In this document: positions 36,385-44,722 of the stretch, piece after piece
Layout of the letters: every line of letters begins with the position of its first letter
Numbering within the stretch: position 1 is the first letter of the stretch
Assembly: GCA_017849435.1 (NCBI GenBank)
Contig: JAFIGY010000009.1
Location: forward strand, 744,001 to 808,000
Length of the DNA: 64,000 bases
Source of the DNA: Chitinophaga niabensis
GTDB taxonomy: Bacteria > Bacteroidota > Bacteroidia > Chitinophagales > Chitinophagaceae
Direction: 5' to 3'
Notes under the pieces: model-generated
Seen by the model: the letters and a program-made list of their open reading frames with translations, nothing else
The model's database searches: none
What the model was told of the DNA's origin: nothing
Translations under genes and position numbers: made by a program

Positions 36385-37644
36385 ATGGAAACACTTGAAA
36401 AAGCATCGGCGTACTATGCCCGTAGCATGGATGCGGCCGATCCGCTGGCCCGGTTCAAGGAGCAGTTTTATTTCCCACAGCATCAGGGGAAAGACGGCAT
36501 TTATTTTTGCGGCAATTCCCTCGGCCTGCAAACCAAAAGCACACCCGCCGCGATACAACAGGAGCTGGAGGACTGGCAGACGATGGCGGTGGAAGGGTAT
36601 TTCAGGGCGAGGGATCCCTGGCTCTACTATCAATACAATTTCTGCAAACCGCTCTCTGCTATTATGGGCTGCCGGGAGGAAGAAGTAACGGTCATGAATA
36701 CACTCACCGTGAACCTGCATCTCGCATTGCAAAGTTTCTATCGTCCCGACAAACAACGTTTCCGCATCATCATGGAGGCCGGTGCTTTCCCCTCGGACCA
36801 ATACGCCCTGGAAACCGTCGTGAAGCTCCACGGCCTGAACCCGGATGATGCCATTATCGAAATACATCCCCGATCCGGAGAAAAACTCCTGGAAACTGCC
36901 ACCATACTGGAAACCATCCACCACTACCGGGATTCGCTCGCCCTCGTGTTGATGGGCGGGATCAATTATTATACCGGCCAGTTCTACGATATGCCCGCTA
37001 TCACGGCAGCCGCGCACGAAGCAGGTGCTTATGCGGGCTGGGACCTCGCACATGTGGCGGGGAACATACCGGTAAAGCTCCACGACTGGAACGTGGATTT
37101 TGCCGTATGGTGTTCCTACAAATACCTGAATGGCGGACCCGGTGCGGTGGGAGGGTTCTATGTGCACGAGCGTTTCGGTAACGACGCCGCTGTTCCACGC
37201 CTGGCCGGCTGGTGGGGAAATGATGAGAAAACCCGCTTCAAAATGGAGAAAGGGTTTATTCCCCGGAAAGGCGCGGCAGGCTGGCAGATCAGCACTGCGC
37301 AGGTGTTCAACATGGCCGCGCTGAAAGCTTCGCTGGTGTTGTTTGAAGAAGCGGGCATCACTACTTTGCGGCAGAAAAGCGTGCAACTTACCGGTTACCT
37401 CGAATCCCTGTTACAGCAGCTCCGGCTGCCGTTCGAGGTGATCACGCCCGGAGATCCGCAGCAAAGGGGCGCGCAGCTTTCACTTTTCTTCCCGGAAAAC
37501 GGGAAAAACATCCACGCAAAAATGATGGAACAGGGCATTATCTGCGATTACAGGGAGCCCGGAGTGATACGTCTCGCACCTGCGCCGCTCTACTGTTCAT
37601 TCTCAGATGTATATCGCTTTTATGAAGTCCTGAAAAATTTCTGA
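36385..37644 (+). CDS. kynU: Kynureninase
   Basis: A 419-aa PLP enzyme of fold type I that splits kynurenine (or 3-hydroxykynurenine) to anthranilate and alanine. Recognisable parts are IYFCGNSLGLQ near the start, EEVTVMNTLTVNLH, GAYAGWDLAHVAGN (PLP-binding Asp) and the Schiff-base lysine in FAVWCSYKYLNGGPG, then WQISTAQVFNMAALKASL. The length matches the family. No other tryptophan-catabolism gene is seen next to it. The next gene begins 3 nt after its stop. Confidence 0.92.
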   Translation: METLEKASAYYARSMDAADPLARFKEQFYFPQHQGKDGIYFCGNSLGLQTKSTPAAIQQELEDWQTMAVEGYFRARDPWLYYQYNFCKPLSAIMGCREEEVTVMNTLTVNLHLALQSFYRPDKQRFRIIMEAGAFPSDQYALETVVKLHGLNPDDAIIEIHPRSGEKLLETATILETIHHYRDSLALVLMGGINYYTGQFYDMPAITAAAHEAGAYAGWDLAHVAGNIPVKLHDWNVDFAVWCSYKYLNGGPGAVGGFYVHERFGNDAAVPRLAGWWGNDEKTRFKMEKGFIPRKGAAGWQISTAQVFNMAALKASLVLFEEAGITTLRQKSVQLTGYLESLLQQLRLPFEVITPGDPQQRGAQLSLFFPENGKNIHAKMMEQGIICDYREPGVIRLAPAPLYCSFSDVYRFYEVLKNF

Positions 37645-37646
37645 CG

Positions 37647-38246
37647 ATGCAGCAAACACCCAAAAACTGGCTGGCATTGGGAGATTCCTACACCGTTGGT
37701 GAAGGTGTGCCCCTGTATGAAAGCTATCCCTATCAAACCCTGCAACGCCTGCGTGCAAGAGGAATGGCGTTCCAGGCGCCGGAGATCATTGCCAGAACGG
37801 CCTGGACGAGCCACGAGCTGATCGCGCAGCTGGAAAGAACGACTTTGTTGCCCGTATACGATTACGTGAGCCTCCTCATCGGTGTGAACAATCAGTATCG
37901 TGGCATGGAGGAAGACGGATACGAAAGCACCTTCGAATGGCTGGCTGATAAAGCGCTCACGCTTACGGAAGGTCTGATCGACAGGATCATCGTTATCAGT
38001 ATTCCGGATTGGGGCGTAACGCCTTTTGCCGGCGACAGGAATGCAGCGGAGATCGCCGCTGCCATCGACCGGCATAATGCCATCAACCGCAGGATAAGCG
38101 AACAGAAAGGATTCCATTACCTTGATATCACCCCGCACTACCGGCAAACCGGCGGCCTTCCCGAAAACGTGGTGGAAGACCAGCTGCATCCCTCAGGAAA
38201 GATATACGAAAACTGGGCGGAAAACCTGGATAGGTTTTTCAGATGA
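37647..38246 (+). CDS. SGNH/GDSL-type hydrolase
   Basis: A 199-aa protein without a signal peptide. Block I is ALGDSYTVGEG with the nucleophile Ser, block III contains IGVNNQY, and the catalytic pair near the end is DQLHPSGK (Asp-x-x-His). It is probably a cytosolic esterase or lipase-like enzyme; the substrate is unknown. The 3-nt gap shows it is cotranscribed with kynU. Confidence 0.88.
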   Translation: MQQTPKNWLALGDSYTVGEGVPLYESYPYQTLQRLRARGMAFQAPEIIARTAWTSHELIAQLERTTLLPVYDYVSLLIGVNNQYRGMEEDGYESTFEWLADKALTLTEGLIDRIIVISIPDWGVTPFAGDRNAAEIAAAIDRHNAINRRISEQKGFHYLDITPHYRQTGGLPENVVEDQLHPSGKIYENWAENLDRFFR

Positions 38247-38287
38247 AAAAACACTAGCTTTGCACCCCCTGTGCCTTTAATTGCCCC

Positions 38288-38319
38288 TTTGGGTCGGTAG
38301 ACAGGGTTTACTATCTTTA
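38288..38319 (+). promoter_or_regulatory. Promoter of accA
   Basis: TTTG (38288-38291), 20 nt, TATCTTTA (38312-38319): the Bacteroidota housekeeping pattern, 33 nt before the accA ATG. Confidence 0.6.
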
Positions 38320-38352
38320 TGAGAGTGTACTTTAACCTTTTTAAAACTGTTT

Positions 38353-39306
38353 ATGCAATTTCTGGATTTTGAAAAACCGATTGCGGATCTGTACGAACAA
38401 TTGGAAAAGCTGAAGGAGAACGGTGAAAAGTCCGGGGTGGATGTTTCCGCCACCGCAAAAGAGTACGAACAAAAAATCAATGACACAAAACAACAGGTCT
38501 ATAACAATCTCTCCAGCTGGCAGAAAGTACAACTGAGCCGTCATCCTGACCGTCCGTATACACTGGAATATATCGAACGCATGACCACCAACTTCGTGGA
38601 ATTACATGGGGACAGGAATGTGAAGGATGACAAGGCGATGGTAGGCGGATTTGCGGAGCTGGATGGAGAAACCATCATGTTCATCGGGCAGCAGAAAGGG
38701 ATCAACACCAAGATGCGGCAGATACGCAACTTCGGGATGGCCAATCCGGAAGGTTACCGGAAAGCGCTCCGGCTCATGAAGCTCGCAGAACGGTTCAACA
38801 AACCCATCGTTACGCTCATCGATACACCCGGTGCTTATCCCGGTCTGGAAGCGGAAGAGCGCGGCCAGGGTGAAGCCATCGCACGTAATCTTTTCGAAAT
38901 GGTGAAGCTTCGTGTGCCCGTGATCTGCATCATCATCGGGGAAGGCGCATCCGGCGGAGCTTTGGGCATTGGTATCGGGGATCGCATCTTTATGCTGGAA
39001 AACAGCTGGTATACGGTTATCTCTCCCGAGAACTGCTCCACCATCCTCTGGCGCAGCTGGAACTTCAAGGAGAAAGCAGCGGAAGAGCTCAAGCTCACTT
39101 CCGGATATATGAGCCAGTTCGGGCTGGTGGATGGCGTGATCAAAGAACCCTTGGGCGGCGCGCACTCCAATCACGAAGACGCCGCGGCCATCGTGAAAGA
39201 AACGATCAAGTCTGCCCTCGCAGCATTAAAAAAGATCGATCCGGATACCCGCATTGAGCAACGGATAGACAAATTTTCGAATATGGGCTTTTTTGAAGAA
39301 CGCTGA
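38353..39306 (+). CDS. accA: Acetyl-CoA carboxylase carboxyltransferase subunit alpha
   Basis: A 317-aa protein of the usual AccA length. The N-terminal coiled helix ([17 protein letters not shown]) and the crotonase-like core are present, with [34 protein letters not shown] and [12 protein letters not shown] forming the CoA/oxyanion site. With AccD, encoded elsewhere, it transfers the carboxyl from biotin to acetyl-CoA, the first step of fatty-acid synthesis. Confidence 0.96.
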   Translation: MQFLDFEKPIADLYEQLEKLKENGEKSGVDVSATAKEYEQKINDTKQQVYNNLSSWQKVQLSRHPDRPYTLEYIERMTTNFVELHGDRNVKDDKAMVGGFAELDGETIMFIGQQKGINTKMRQIRNFGMANPEGYRKALRLMKLAERFNKPIVTLIDTPGAYPGLEAEERGQGEAIARNLFEMVKLRVPVICIIIGEGASGGALGIGIGDRIFMLENSWYTVISPENCSTILWRSWNFKEKAAEELKLTSGYMSQFGLVDGVIKEPLGGAHSNHEDAAAIVKETIKSALAALKKIDPDTRIEQRIDKFSNMGFFEER

Positions 39307-39325
39307 ATAAATTAATGCGCTTTTA

Positions 39326-39356
39326 TTGCAGGAAACGATCCAAATTTCCATCTTTG
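39326..39356 (+). promoter_or_regulatory. Promoter of dapA
   Basis: TTG (39326-39328), 20 nt, CATCTTTG (39349-39356). The box ends 10 nt before the dapA start, implying a leader of only a few bases. Confidence 0.55.
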
Positions 39357-39366
39357 CATTTTTGAT

Positions 39367-40248
39367 ATGTTACAGGAACAACTGAGAGGCACCGGCGTAG
39401 CACTGGTAACGCCTTTTACTGCGCAGGAAGCGATTGACTGGACAAGCCTCGAGCGGCTGATCGATCACGTGATCGGTGGTGGTGTGGATTATGTGGTAAC
39501 ACTGGGCACTACCGGTGAAACCCCCACTTTGTCCTCCGACGAGAAACTGGACCTTATCCGATTCACTTTCGAAAAGGTGAACAAACGGGTGCCGGTAGTA
39601 GTAGGGATCGGTGATTACAATACGCAGGATGTTGTAAAGCGGCTGGAAAAATGCCCGCTGGACGAAGCCGCTGCCGTGCTGAGCGTTGCGCCTTACTACA
39701 GCAAACCCTCGCAGGAAGGCATCTTCCAGCATTATAAAGCCATTGCGGCTGCATCTCCCAAACCCATTATCCTCTACAACGTACCCGGTCGCACAGGCCG
39801 TAATATGACGGCGGAAACCACCCTGCGCCTCGCGCATGAAGTGGGCAATATCATCGCCATGAAAGAAGCGTCAGGGGATATGGTGCAGTGTATGAAGATC
39901 GTGCGGGATAAACCGAAGGACTTCCTCGTGATCAGCGGGGATGATGCCGTAGCCCTGCCGCAGCTGGCCTGTGGTATGGATGGCGTGATATCAGTAGCGG
40001 CCAATTACTTCGCAAAGGATTTTTCAGGGATGGTGAAAGCGGCGCTGAATGGCGATTTCATAGAAGCCAACCGCCTGCATTACAAAATGCTCGAAGGATT
40101 CGACCTGATGTTTGAAGAGAACAACCCGGCAGGGATCAAGGCGTTCCTGCATTACAACGGGATCGTGGAGAATACGTTCCGCCTGCCTGTAGTGCCGGTG
40201 AGTGAAGGGTTGGGTAGACGAATTGAGCAATATTTGAAAAAGTATTGA
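39367..40248 (+). CDS. dapA: 4-hydroxy-tetrahydrodipicolinate synthase
   Basis: A 293-aa TIM-barrel aldolase that condenses pyruvate with aspartate semialdehyde in lysine/diaminopimelate synthesis. Key features are GTGVALVTPF at the start, the TTGETPTLS motif, the tyrosine motif YNVPGRTG, and the Schiff-base lysine in IAMKEASGD. The length is normal. It is monocistronic and ends in a terminator. Confidence 0.96.
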   Translation: MLQEQLRGTGVALVTPFTAQEAIDWTSLERLIDHVIGGGVDYVVTLGTTGETPTLSSDEKLDLIRFTFEKVNKRVPVVVGIGDYNTQDVVKRLEKCPLDEAAAVLSVAPYYSKPSQEGIFQHYKAIAAASPKPIILYNVPGRTGRNMTAETTLRLAHEVGNIIAMKEASGDMVQCMKIVRDKPKDFLVISGDDAVALPQLACGMDGVISVAANYFAKDFSGMVKAALNGDFIEANRLHYKMLEGFDLMFEENNPAGIKAFLHYNGIVENTFRLPVVPVSEGLGRRIEQYLKKY

Positions 40249-40274
40249 TTGTTAATAAACTATATATTTATAGG

Positions 40275-40307
40275 AAAAGGGTGTATTGGTCGATACACCC
40301 TTTTTTA
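40275..40307 (+). terminator. Terminator of dapA
   Basis: AAAAGGGTGTAT-TGGTCG-ATACACCCTTTT with a T-run; a perfect 12-bp stem. Confidence 0.9.
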
Positions 40308-40677
40308 TTCGAGCATCATTGCCGGCAATGATGCTTTCTGTTTGTTTGCTCCCTTCTGGAATGCTTGATACTTTATATATAATACTTAATATATTTTATT
40401 TTTAAGGAGTAAATAGCTGTTAAACGAATAAAACAATACGATTCCTGATCCAGGAAACGAGTTTTTCTAAAGCACTTTTTCCTGATATTTTGGACCTTAT
40501 GCCTCTATAACAATCATTTTAATGAAGTGCCCTTTTAATCATTTTATTTAAAATTTGCCTCACAATTAATGAAAAAGACTACTTTTATTCACGATGATAA
40601 TTTGACCCAATATACGACCCATTGAACCAGAAGCGGAGATGCTGCCTACGTAACAATCCAACCGTTAAATTGCTCAT
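40308..40677. other. AT-rich gap at the left edge of the lipoprotein islet, with a 24-bp palindrome
   Basis: No gene is seen. AGCATCATTGCC-GGCAATGATGCT at 40312-40335 is a perfect 24-bp palindrome 5 nt after the dapA terminator; it may be a second terminator arm, an operator or an integration footprint. The rest is very AT-rich and probably holds the promoter of the gene at 40678. Confidence 0.5.
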
Positions 40678-40968
40678 ATGAAAAATTTTACCTTTGCCTT
40701 TTTGAGCATTTTTTGTATTTCCTCTTGCATAAAAGAGCGGGTTTCTCAATCCCCTGATGTTCCTTCCTCTTTAAAGAATGTGGATTTCCCCAGATCTATG
40801 CATGCTGACTACACAACAGGGAAGTTGACAATCGTATATGAGAGCGGTAAAAAAATAGTAAAAGACATACCACCTCCTAAAACATCATCTGGAACACGAA
40901 TTACAGAGCAAGGGCAGGAAATAACTGATTTAACAATCGTAGAACAAATCGAGATTCCTGATTTGTAA
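40678..40968 (+). CDS. Small lipoprotein, paralogue of the next gene
   Basis: A 96-aa protein with signal and lipobox ISSC (Cys17). Residues about 35-65 (LKNVDFPRSMHADYTTGKLT, then IVYESGKKIVKDIPPP) nearly repeat those of the next gene, while the C-terminal tail is short and different. No family recognised. The surroundings are AT-rich. The pair may be exported binding proteins or variable effectors. Confidence 0.7.
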   Translation: MKNFTFAFLSIFCISSCIKERVSQSPDVPSSLKNVDFPRSMHADYTTGKLTIVYESGKKIVKDIPPPKTSSGTRITEQGQEITDLTIVEQIEIPDL

Positions 40969-41073
40969 ATTACCTATAAGCTATCTTTATAACTGACTGG
41001 GAACGGATGTAGAGCATTGCCCATCCTAAGCAACGCGATTGAAACATTGTTATTAACTTTCAAATTGCCCTGT

Positions 41074-41718
41074 ATGAAAAGACTCGCTTTCATTCTCTTT
41101 TGTATTTTCTGTATCATCTCGTGCAGGAAGGAACATTTTACTGATTCTCTAAATAAGCCGGCTACTCTAAAAAATGTCGACTTTGTAAAATCCGTAAACT
41201 CCGATTATGTAACGGGAAAATTGACAATTGTGTATGAAAGCGGTAAAAAGGTTATAAAAGATCTACCTAAAGATACATTACCCCATCGTAAAACATTAAA
41301 TGGATCATGGCCTACAGGGTCAGCAAAAGCTTTATTAGGAGCAGAATACGAGGACTACATAGAATTTTCTGATCCAATGGTGGATTATAATGGTGATGAA
41401 TATGCGGGCGCGGCCGGAACAATTTTAAATGTGCAGATTGGATGTAGAGTACTGAGAGACCAGGATACCAAAATGATTACAGGAGTGCAGGGGTTTTACG
41501 GCTACGTTGTGCCGCCAATCTCAGAATATATTGCAGCTGATGGACAAGTTGCAACTCGAACAGCCAGCATGATTGGTTTAACTGGATGGGGAGCACCTTT
41601 ACCAGGTTCGCCGATATTCATTAGCTGGCATGGATGGGTTAATGTTGTATATACCTGGTCAAGTGGGCCCGTATTTACCAGGCAATATGAACGTACAGGC
41701 ACAAAAATGGTATATTGA
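41074..41718 (+). CDS. Lipoprotein with shared N-terminal module and different C-terminal domain
   Basis: About 214 aa from ATG at 41074 (MKRLAFILFCIFCIISC). The upstream in-frame ATG at 41017 would place 19 extra residues before the signal peptide, so it is rejected. The lipobox is IISC (Cys17). The module LKNVDF...DYVTGKLTIVYESGKKVIKDLP matches the previous gene. The remaining 150 residues form a Gly/Trp/Tyr-rich domain (DYIEFSDPMVDYNGDEYAG, GWGAPLPGSPIFISWHGWVN), possibly beta-rich. Function unknown. Confidence 0.75.
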   Translation: MKRLAFILFCIFCIISCRKEHFTDSLNKPATLKNVDFVKSVNSDYVTGKLTIVYESGKKVIKDLPKDTLPHRKTLNGSWPTGSAKALLGAEYEDYIEFSDPMVDYNGDEYAGAAGTILNVQIGCRVLRDQDTKMITGVQGFYGYVVPPISEYIAADGQVATRTASMIGLTGWGAPLPGSPIFISWHGWVNVVYTWSSGPVFTRQYERTGTKMVY

Positions 41719-41785
41719 ATGTAACGTTGCAAAGGAAATAAACAACCTGTTGCCAGTCGGTATAGTTTACTGCTAAACAGATCGT

Positions 41786-42127
41786 ATGAAAAAAAAAGTC
41801 ACAAAGGGATATATCTTCACAAAAAAGATAGACGGGGATTCTCTCGATCATGAATCCTTTATTGACACAATTGTAGTATTAAAAGAAAATGCGCTTCAAC
41901 ATAATGTAATCCTGAATGATAAAGATATTGCAACAGCTATTGGCATAACAGAAGTGCAGTTTGAGGACTATCTAAAGAATGAAGGCGCACCAAAAGAGCT
42001 ATTTGTATTATTACGCTCAACTTTTAAGGACCACTTAAAAGATGAAGTTTATAAAGTAGAATTTAATGTAAAGCTCCCGGACCCTTTTTTTGATCAGCTT
42101 ATAAGAAAACTGGATAAAAAAAAATGA
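41786..42127 (+). CDS. Small HTH-like protein
   Basis: A 113-aa hydrophilic protein, Lys-rich at both ends. The centre (LNDKDIATAIGITEVQFEDYL) has the spacing of an XRE/lambda-repressor-like helix-turn-helix. It may be a regulator of the two lipoproteins upstream, with the gene about 67 nt after the second; this is inference. Its DNA is as AT-rich as theirs. Confidence 0.6.
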   Translation: MKKKVTKGYIFTKKIDGDSLDHESFIDTIVVLKENALQHNVILNDKDIATAIGITEVQFEDYLKNEGAPKELFVLLRSTFKDHLKDEVYKVEFNVKLPDPFFDQLIRKLDKKK

Positions 42128-42223
42128 TTTATTATTTTTTCCAGCCAAATCGCATAAATGCAAAAAACTGTTCTTGAAGGGCTAAAAGCCGGATTGTGGA
42201 ATATTTATAAAGTATTGATAATC

Positions 42224-42255
42224 GTAAAAAAGCCGCGAAGAAGCGGCTTTTTTAC
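42224..42255. terminator. Bidirectional terminator
   Basis: GTAAAAAAGCCGC-GAAGAA-GCGGCTTTTTTAC is a perfect 13-bp stem with A- and T-runs at its two sides. It serves the 113-aa gene from the left and the barrel gene from the right. Confidence 0.9.
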
Positions 42256-42277
42256 GTAAATAGATGGATGATCCTGC

Positions 42278-43084
42278 TTAGAAAGCAACCCCAACCGTAA
42301 TCCCCGCCCCGCGAATACCTGCAAACGGCATATCTATCTTCGCCCGCACCCCATCATTCTGCACATCTGCCGTAATGTTCTTTTTACTTCCGATCGATAT
42401 AAGCGACTCAATATCGTTCTTCAGATCGACCTTTTGCTGAGGCGTCAGATCGCTGAGGTTGGTAAGCCCGTCCACATTCCCGTTCAGGTTACCATAGTGG
42501 CCGCCGACGATAAAAATATCGAGAATCACGCGTTTGAACAGGAGGGATTGCACTCCGAGGATAATCCCGCCTCCGATGCCATTGCTCTTGCCTTTCAGCG
42601 GCACAAGCCGCTTCCCGGCAGGCATATCGAAATCATATGGGAAATCATAACTGAAGGACGCATAACGGCCATAAAGCCCCGCATAGAACCCCCTCGCCCC
42701 AGGCTTCCTCCCGGTGTAGAAACGCACCTCCGCCGTGATGGCGTTACAGCTCATCTGCAGTTTGTCCAGCTGATCCTTCGTGTCGGATTCAAGCGCATCC
42801 GCCACCGGTTTGAGCAGCGCCGTTTTAGTGACGAAAGTCTGCGGCATGTACCGGTAACCCAGGGATGCGGAGATTTTGCGCGTAAGCAGGCGCTCGTACG
42901 TGAGGCTATAGTTGTTCAGCAGAATGGAAGAAAGATTGGTTTTGACAATGTTCTTCAGGTAAGGCTGGTCCCTGCGGGACGTTTGCCGGTCCGGCCGGGT
43001 ACTGTCTGATGATGTGATTTGTGCTGTTGTACGCAGGCCAATGCATAAGGATGCCATCAGGAACAAAGCTGCTCTTTTAGTCAT
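42278..43084 (-). CDS. Outer-membrane beta-barrel protein (DUF3575-like)
   Basis: A 268-aa protein with a signal peptide (ALFLMASLCIGLRTTAQ). After a charged linker comes YLKNIVKTNLSSILLNNYSLTYERLL, the typical opening of DUF3575-like barrels, then alternating strands (ISASLGYRYMPQTF, GFYAGLYGRYASFSY) and a C-terminal strand ending AGITVGVAF. Probably a small outer-membrane barrel; function unknown. Confidence 0.75.
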   Translation of the reverse strand: MTKRAALFLMASLCIGLRTTAQITSSDSTRPDRQTSRRDQPYLKNIVKTNLSSILLNNYSLTYERLLTRKISASLGYRYMPQTFVTKTALLKPVADALESDTKDQLDKLQMSCNAITAEVRFYTGRKPGARGFYAGLYGRYASFSYDFPYDFDMPAGKRLVPLKGKSNGIGGGIILGVQSLLFKRVILDIFIVGGHYGNLNGNVDGLTNLSDLTPQQKVDLKNDIESLISIGSKKNITADVQNDGVRAKIDMPFAGIRGAGITVGVAF

Positions 43085-43105
43085 AGGTACATAAAATTTA
43101 ATGTG

Positions 43106-43136
43106 TAAAGATATGCCCGTGAAATGGTTTCTGCAA
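43106..43136 (-). promoter_or_regulatory. Promoter of the beta-barrel gene
   Basis: On the minus strand TTG (43134-43136), 20 nt, TATCTTTA (43106-43113), 21 nt before the start codon. Confidence 0.6.
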
Positions 43137-43161
43137 TAGCTAGAAATAACTAAAAATGGAG

Positions 43162-44070
43162 CTAGACAAGATAAGTGGTGCCTTCGAGTGCCAGTTCAGT
43201 ATGCGGGAAGATAGGGAGTGTTTCGTCCAGGAAGGGTTGAAGATCGGCGTATTTGGAAGAGAAGTGCCCGATCAGGAGACGCCTGGCACCAGCTTTATCA
43301 GCCAGGGTGGCCGCCTGCACGGAAGTGCTGTGGAAGCGGTCGGCAGCCCGCTGCTGAAGGTTGTGGAGATAGGTGGTCTCGTGGTAAACGAGATCGGCGC
43401 CCTGTATGTGCGGGATGAGGTCTTCATCGTAAATGGTATCCGCGCAGTACACGTATCGCCTGGCCGTTGCGGGCGGGAGGGTGACCCAGTCATTGCGCAC
43501 GATGGTCCCGTCTTTCCGCTCATAATCGGCCCCATCCTGCAGCCGGGAGAAGTAGGCGGCGGGGATTTCGTAGGCACGTGCCTGTTCAGGGATCACTTTC
43601 CGTTTCTTTCGCTGCATGGAAAAGGAGAAGCCATAGCAGGGGATGCGGTGCCGGGTAGAGAAATAATGTACTTCCATATCCCTTTCCGAGAGCAGGAGGC
43701 CAGTTTTATCGGGCAGCAGGGCATGGAACTGCATATCGAACCGCAGAACGGTGGCGGCCGTACGTAGTTGCATTTGGATGATCTCCTCCAGTTCGGGCGG
43801 ACCATAGATGGATAAAGGGTCTGTACGGCCGAGGAGGCTGAGGCTGTTCAGCAGACCGATCAGCCCGAAATAATGATCCCCGTGCAGATGGCTGATGAAG
43901 ATATGCCGGATCTTGCTCCGTTTCACTTTGTAAAAAGCCAGCTGCATCTGGGTGCCTTCGCCGCAATCCACGAGCATCAGCTGCTCGTTATACGTGATCA
44001 CCTGGGAAGTGGGGTGCCTGTCCGGGGTAGGTATGGCTGAATTATTGCCTAGGATCGTTACTGCGAACAT
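43162..44070 (-). CDS. rnz: Ribonuclease Z
   Basis: A 302-aa metallo-beta-lactamase-fold endonuclease that trims tRNA 3' ends. Motifs: LGNNSAIPTPDRHPTSQ at the start, DCGEGTQMQL, the zinc motif SHLHGDHYFGL, and later YHETTYL and IGHFSSKYAD. Length fits RNase Z proper. It follows a STAS-domain gene by 22 nt on the same strand. Confidence 0.93.
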   Translation of the reverse strand: MFAVTILGNNSAIPTPDRHPTSQVITYNEQLMLVDCGEGTQMQLAFYKVKRSKIRHIFISHLHGDHYFGLIGLLNSLSLLGRTDPLSIYGPPELEEIIQMQLRTAATVLRFDMQFHALLPDKTGLLLSERDMEVHYFSTRHRIPCYGFSFSMQRKKRKVIPEQARAYEIPAAYFSRLQDGADYERKDGTIVRNDWVTLPPATARRYVYCADTIYDEDLIPHIQGADLVYHETTYLHNLQQRAADRFHSTSVQAATLADKAGARRLLIGHFSSKYADLQPFLDETLPIFPHTELALEGTTYLV

Positions 44071-44092
44071 ATATGGATCAATTACGAATTGT

Positions 44093-44467
44093 CTACTCCT
44101 CCTCCTTGTCCAGCTCCCGCTCGAAATCTTCCATCATCACCATATCAATCGCTTCCGATTCGGTAGGCACTACATTTTGCATGTCGGGGTAGGCAGTGAT
44201 AAGCCGGGTGGTTAAAGTTGTGTTAAGGTGGGCAACGGCCGCAGAGAGTCCGCGTTCATACTGGCGGTTATATACTGTAAAAATGGCTCTCAATCCGCGC
44301 TCATCCGCAGATCCGAGGGAATCCAGCGCCAGTACAAGGTTCTTCTCTTCCAGGTCCTGCAGGTGTTCCAGCGCTTCTTCCAGCAGTACTGCCATTTTAG
44401 CATCCAGCGTTGTTTCTTCCAGCCGGAAAATCACTAATTTTTCTTTGGTATCAATTTTGAATTGCAT
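44093..44467 (-). CDS. STAS-domain (anti-sigma factor antagonist-like) protein
   Basis: A 124-aa protein with the STAS pattern: strand FKIDTKEKLVIFRLEE, helix AVLLEEALEHLQ, strand NLVLALDSLGSADERGLRAIF (candidate regulatory Ser in the loop) and a final acidic tail. It could be an anti-anti-sigma-like switch, but no kinase partner is adjacent. It lies upstream of rnz, probably as one operon. Confidence 0.75.
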   Translation of the reverse strand: MQFKIDTKEKLVIFRLEETTLDAKMAVLLEEALEHLQDLEEKNLVLALDSLGSADERGLRAIFTVYNRQYERGLSAAVAHLNTTLTTRLITAYPDMQNVVPTESEAIDMVMMEDFERELDKEEE

Positions 44468-44722
44468 ATAGCTGGATGTTATTTTTTTAACATTTTAAAA
44501 AAAGGACAAGTAAGAAAGGAACCTGTCCGTAAAAGATCCTTGCCTGAAGTATCGCACACATACAAAACATCCTTCTTCTCGTAAGTATATTTACAAACAA
44601 GGCCCTTCAACGCAAAAGTAAATCTTAACCAATAATGTACAAGGATAAAAACTAAATCCAAATTTATTTGGTAATATTGTATAAGCAAGCCCCCGTAAGG
44701 GTTTAACAAAAAATTATCTACA
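44468..44722. other. Divergent promoter region between STAS-rnz and clpC
   Basis: AT-rich, with no gene supported. It must carry promoters for both directions; TAATATTG near 44679 is a possible -7 box for clpC but its -33 partner is not clear. Confidence 0.4.

Noticed and set aside
36247-37386. Reverse 379-codon frame opposite kynU
   Set aside because: The forward strand encodes a complete kynureninase; the reverse translation has no domain.
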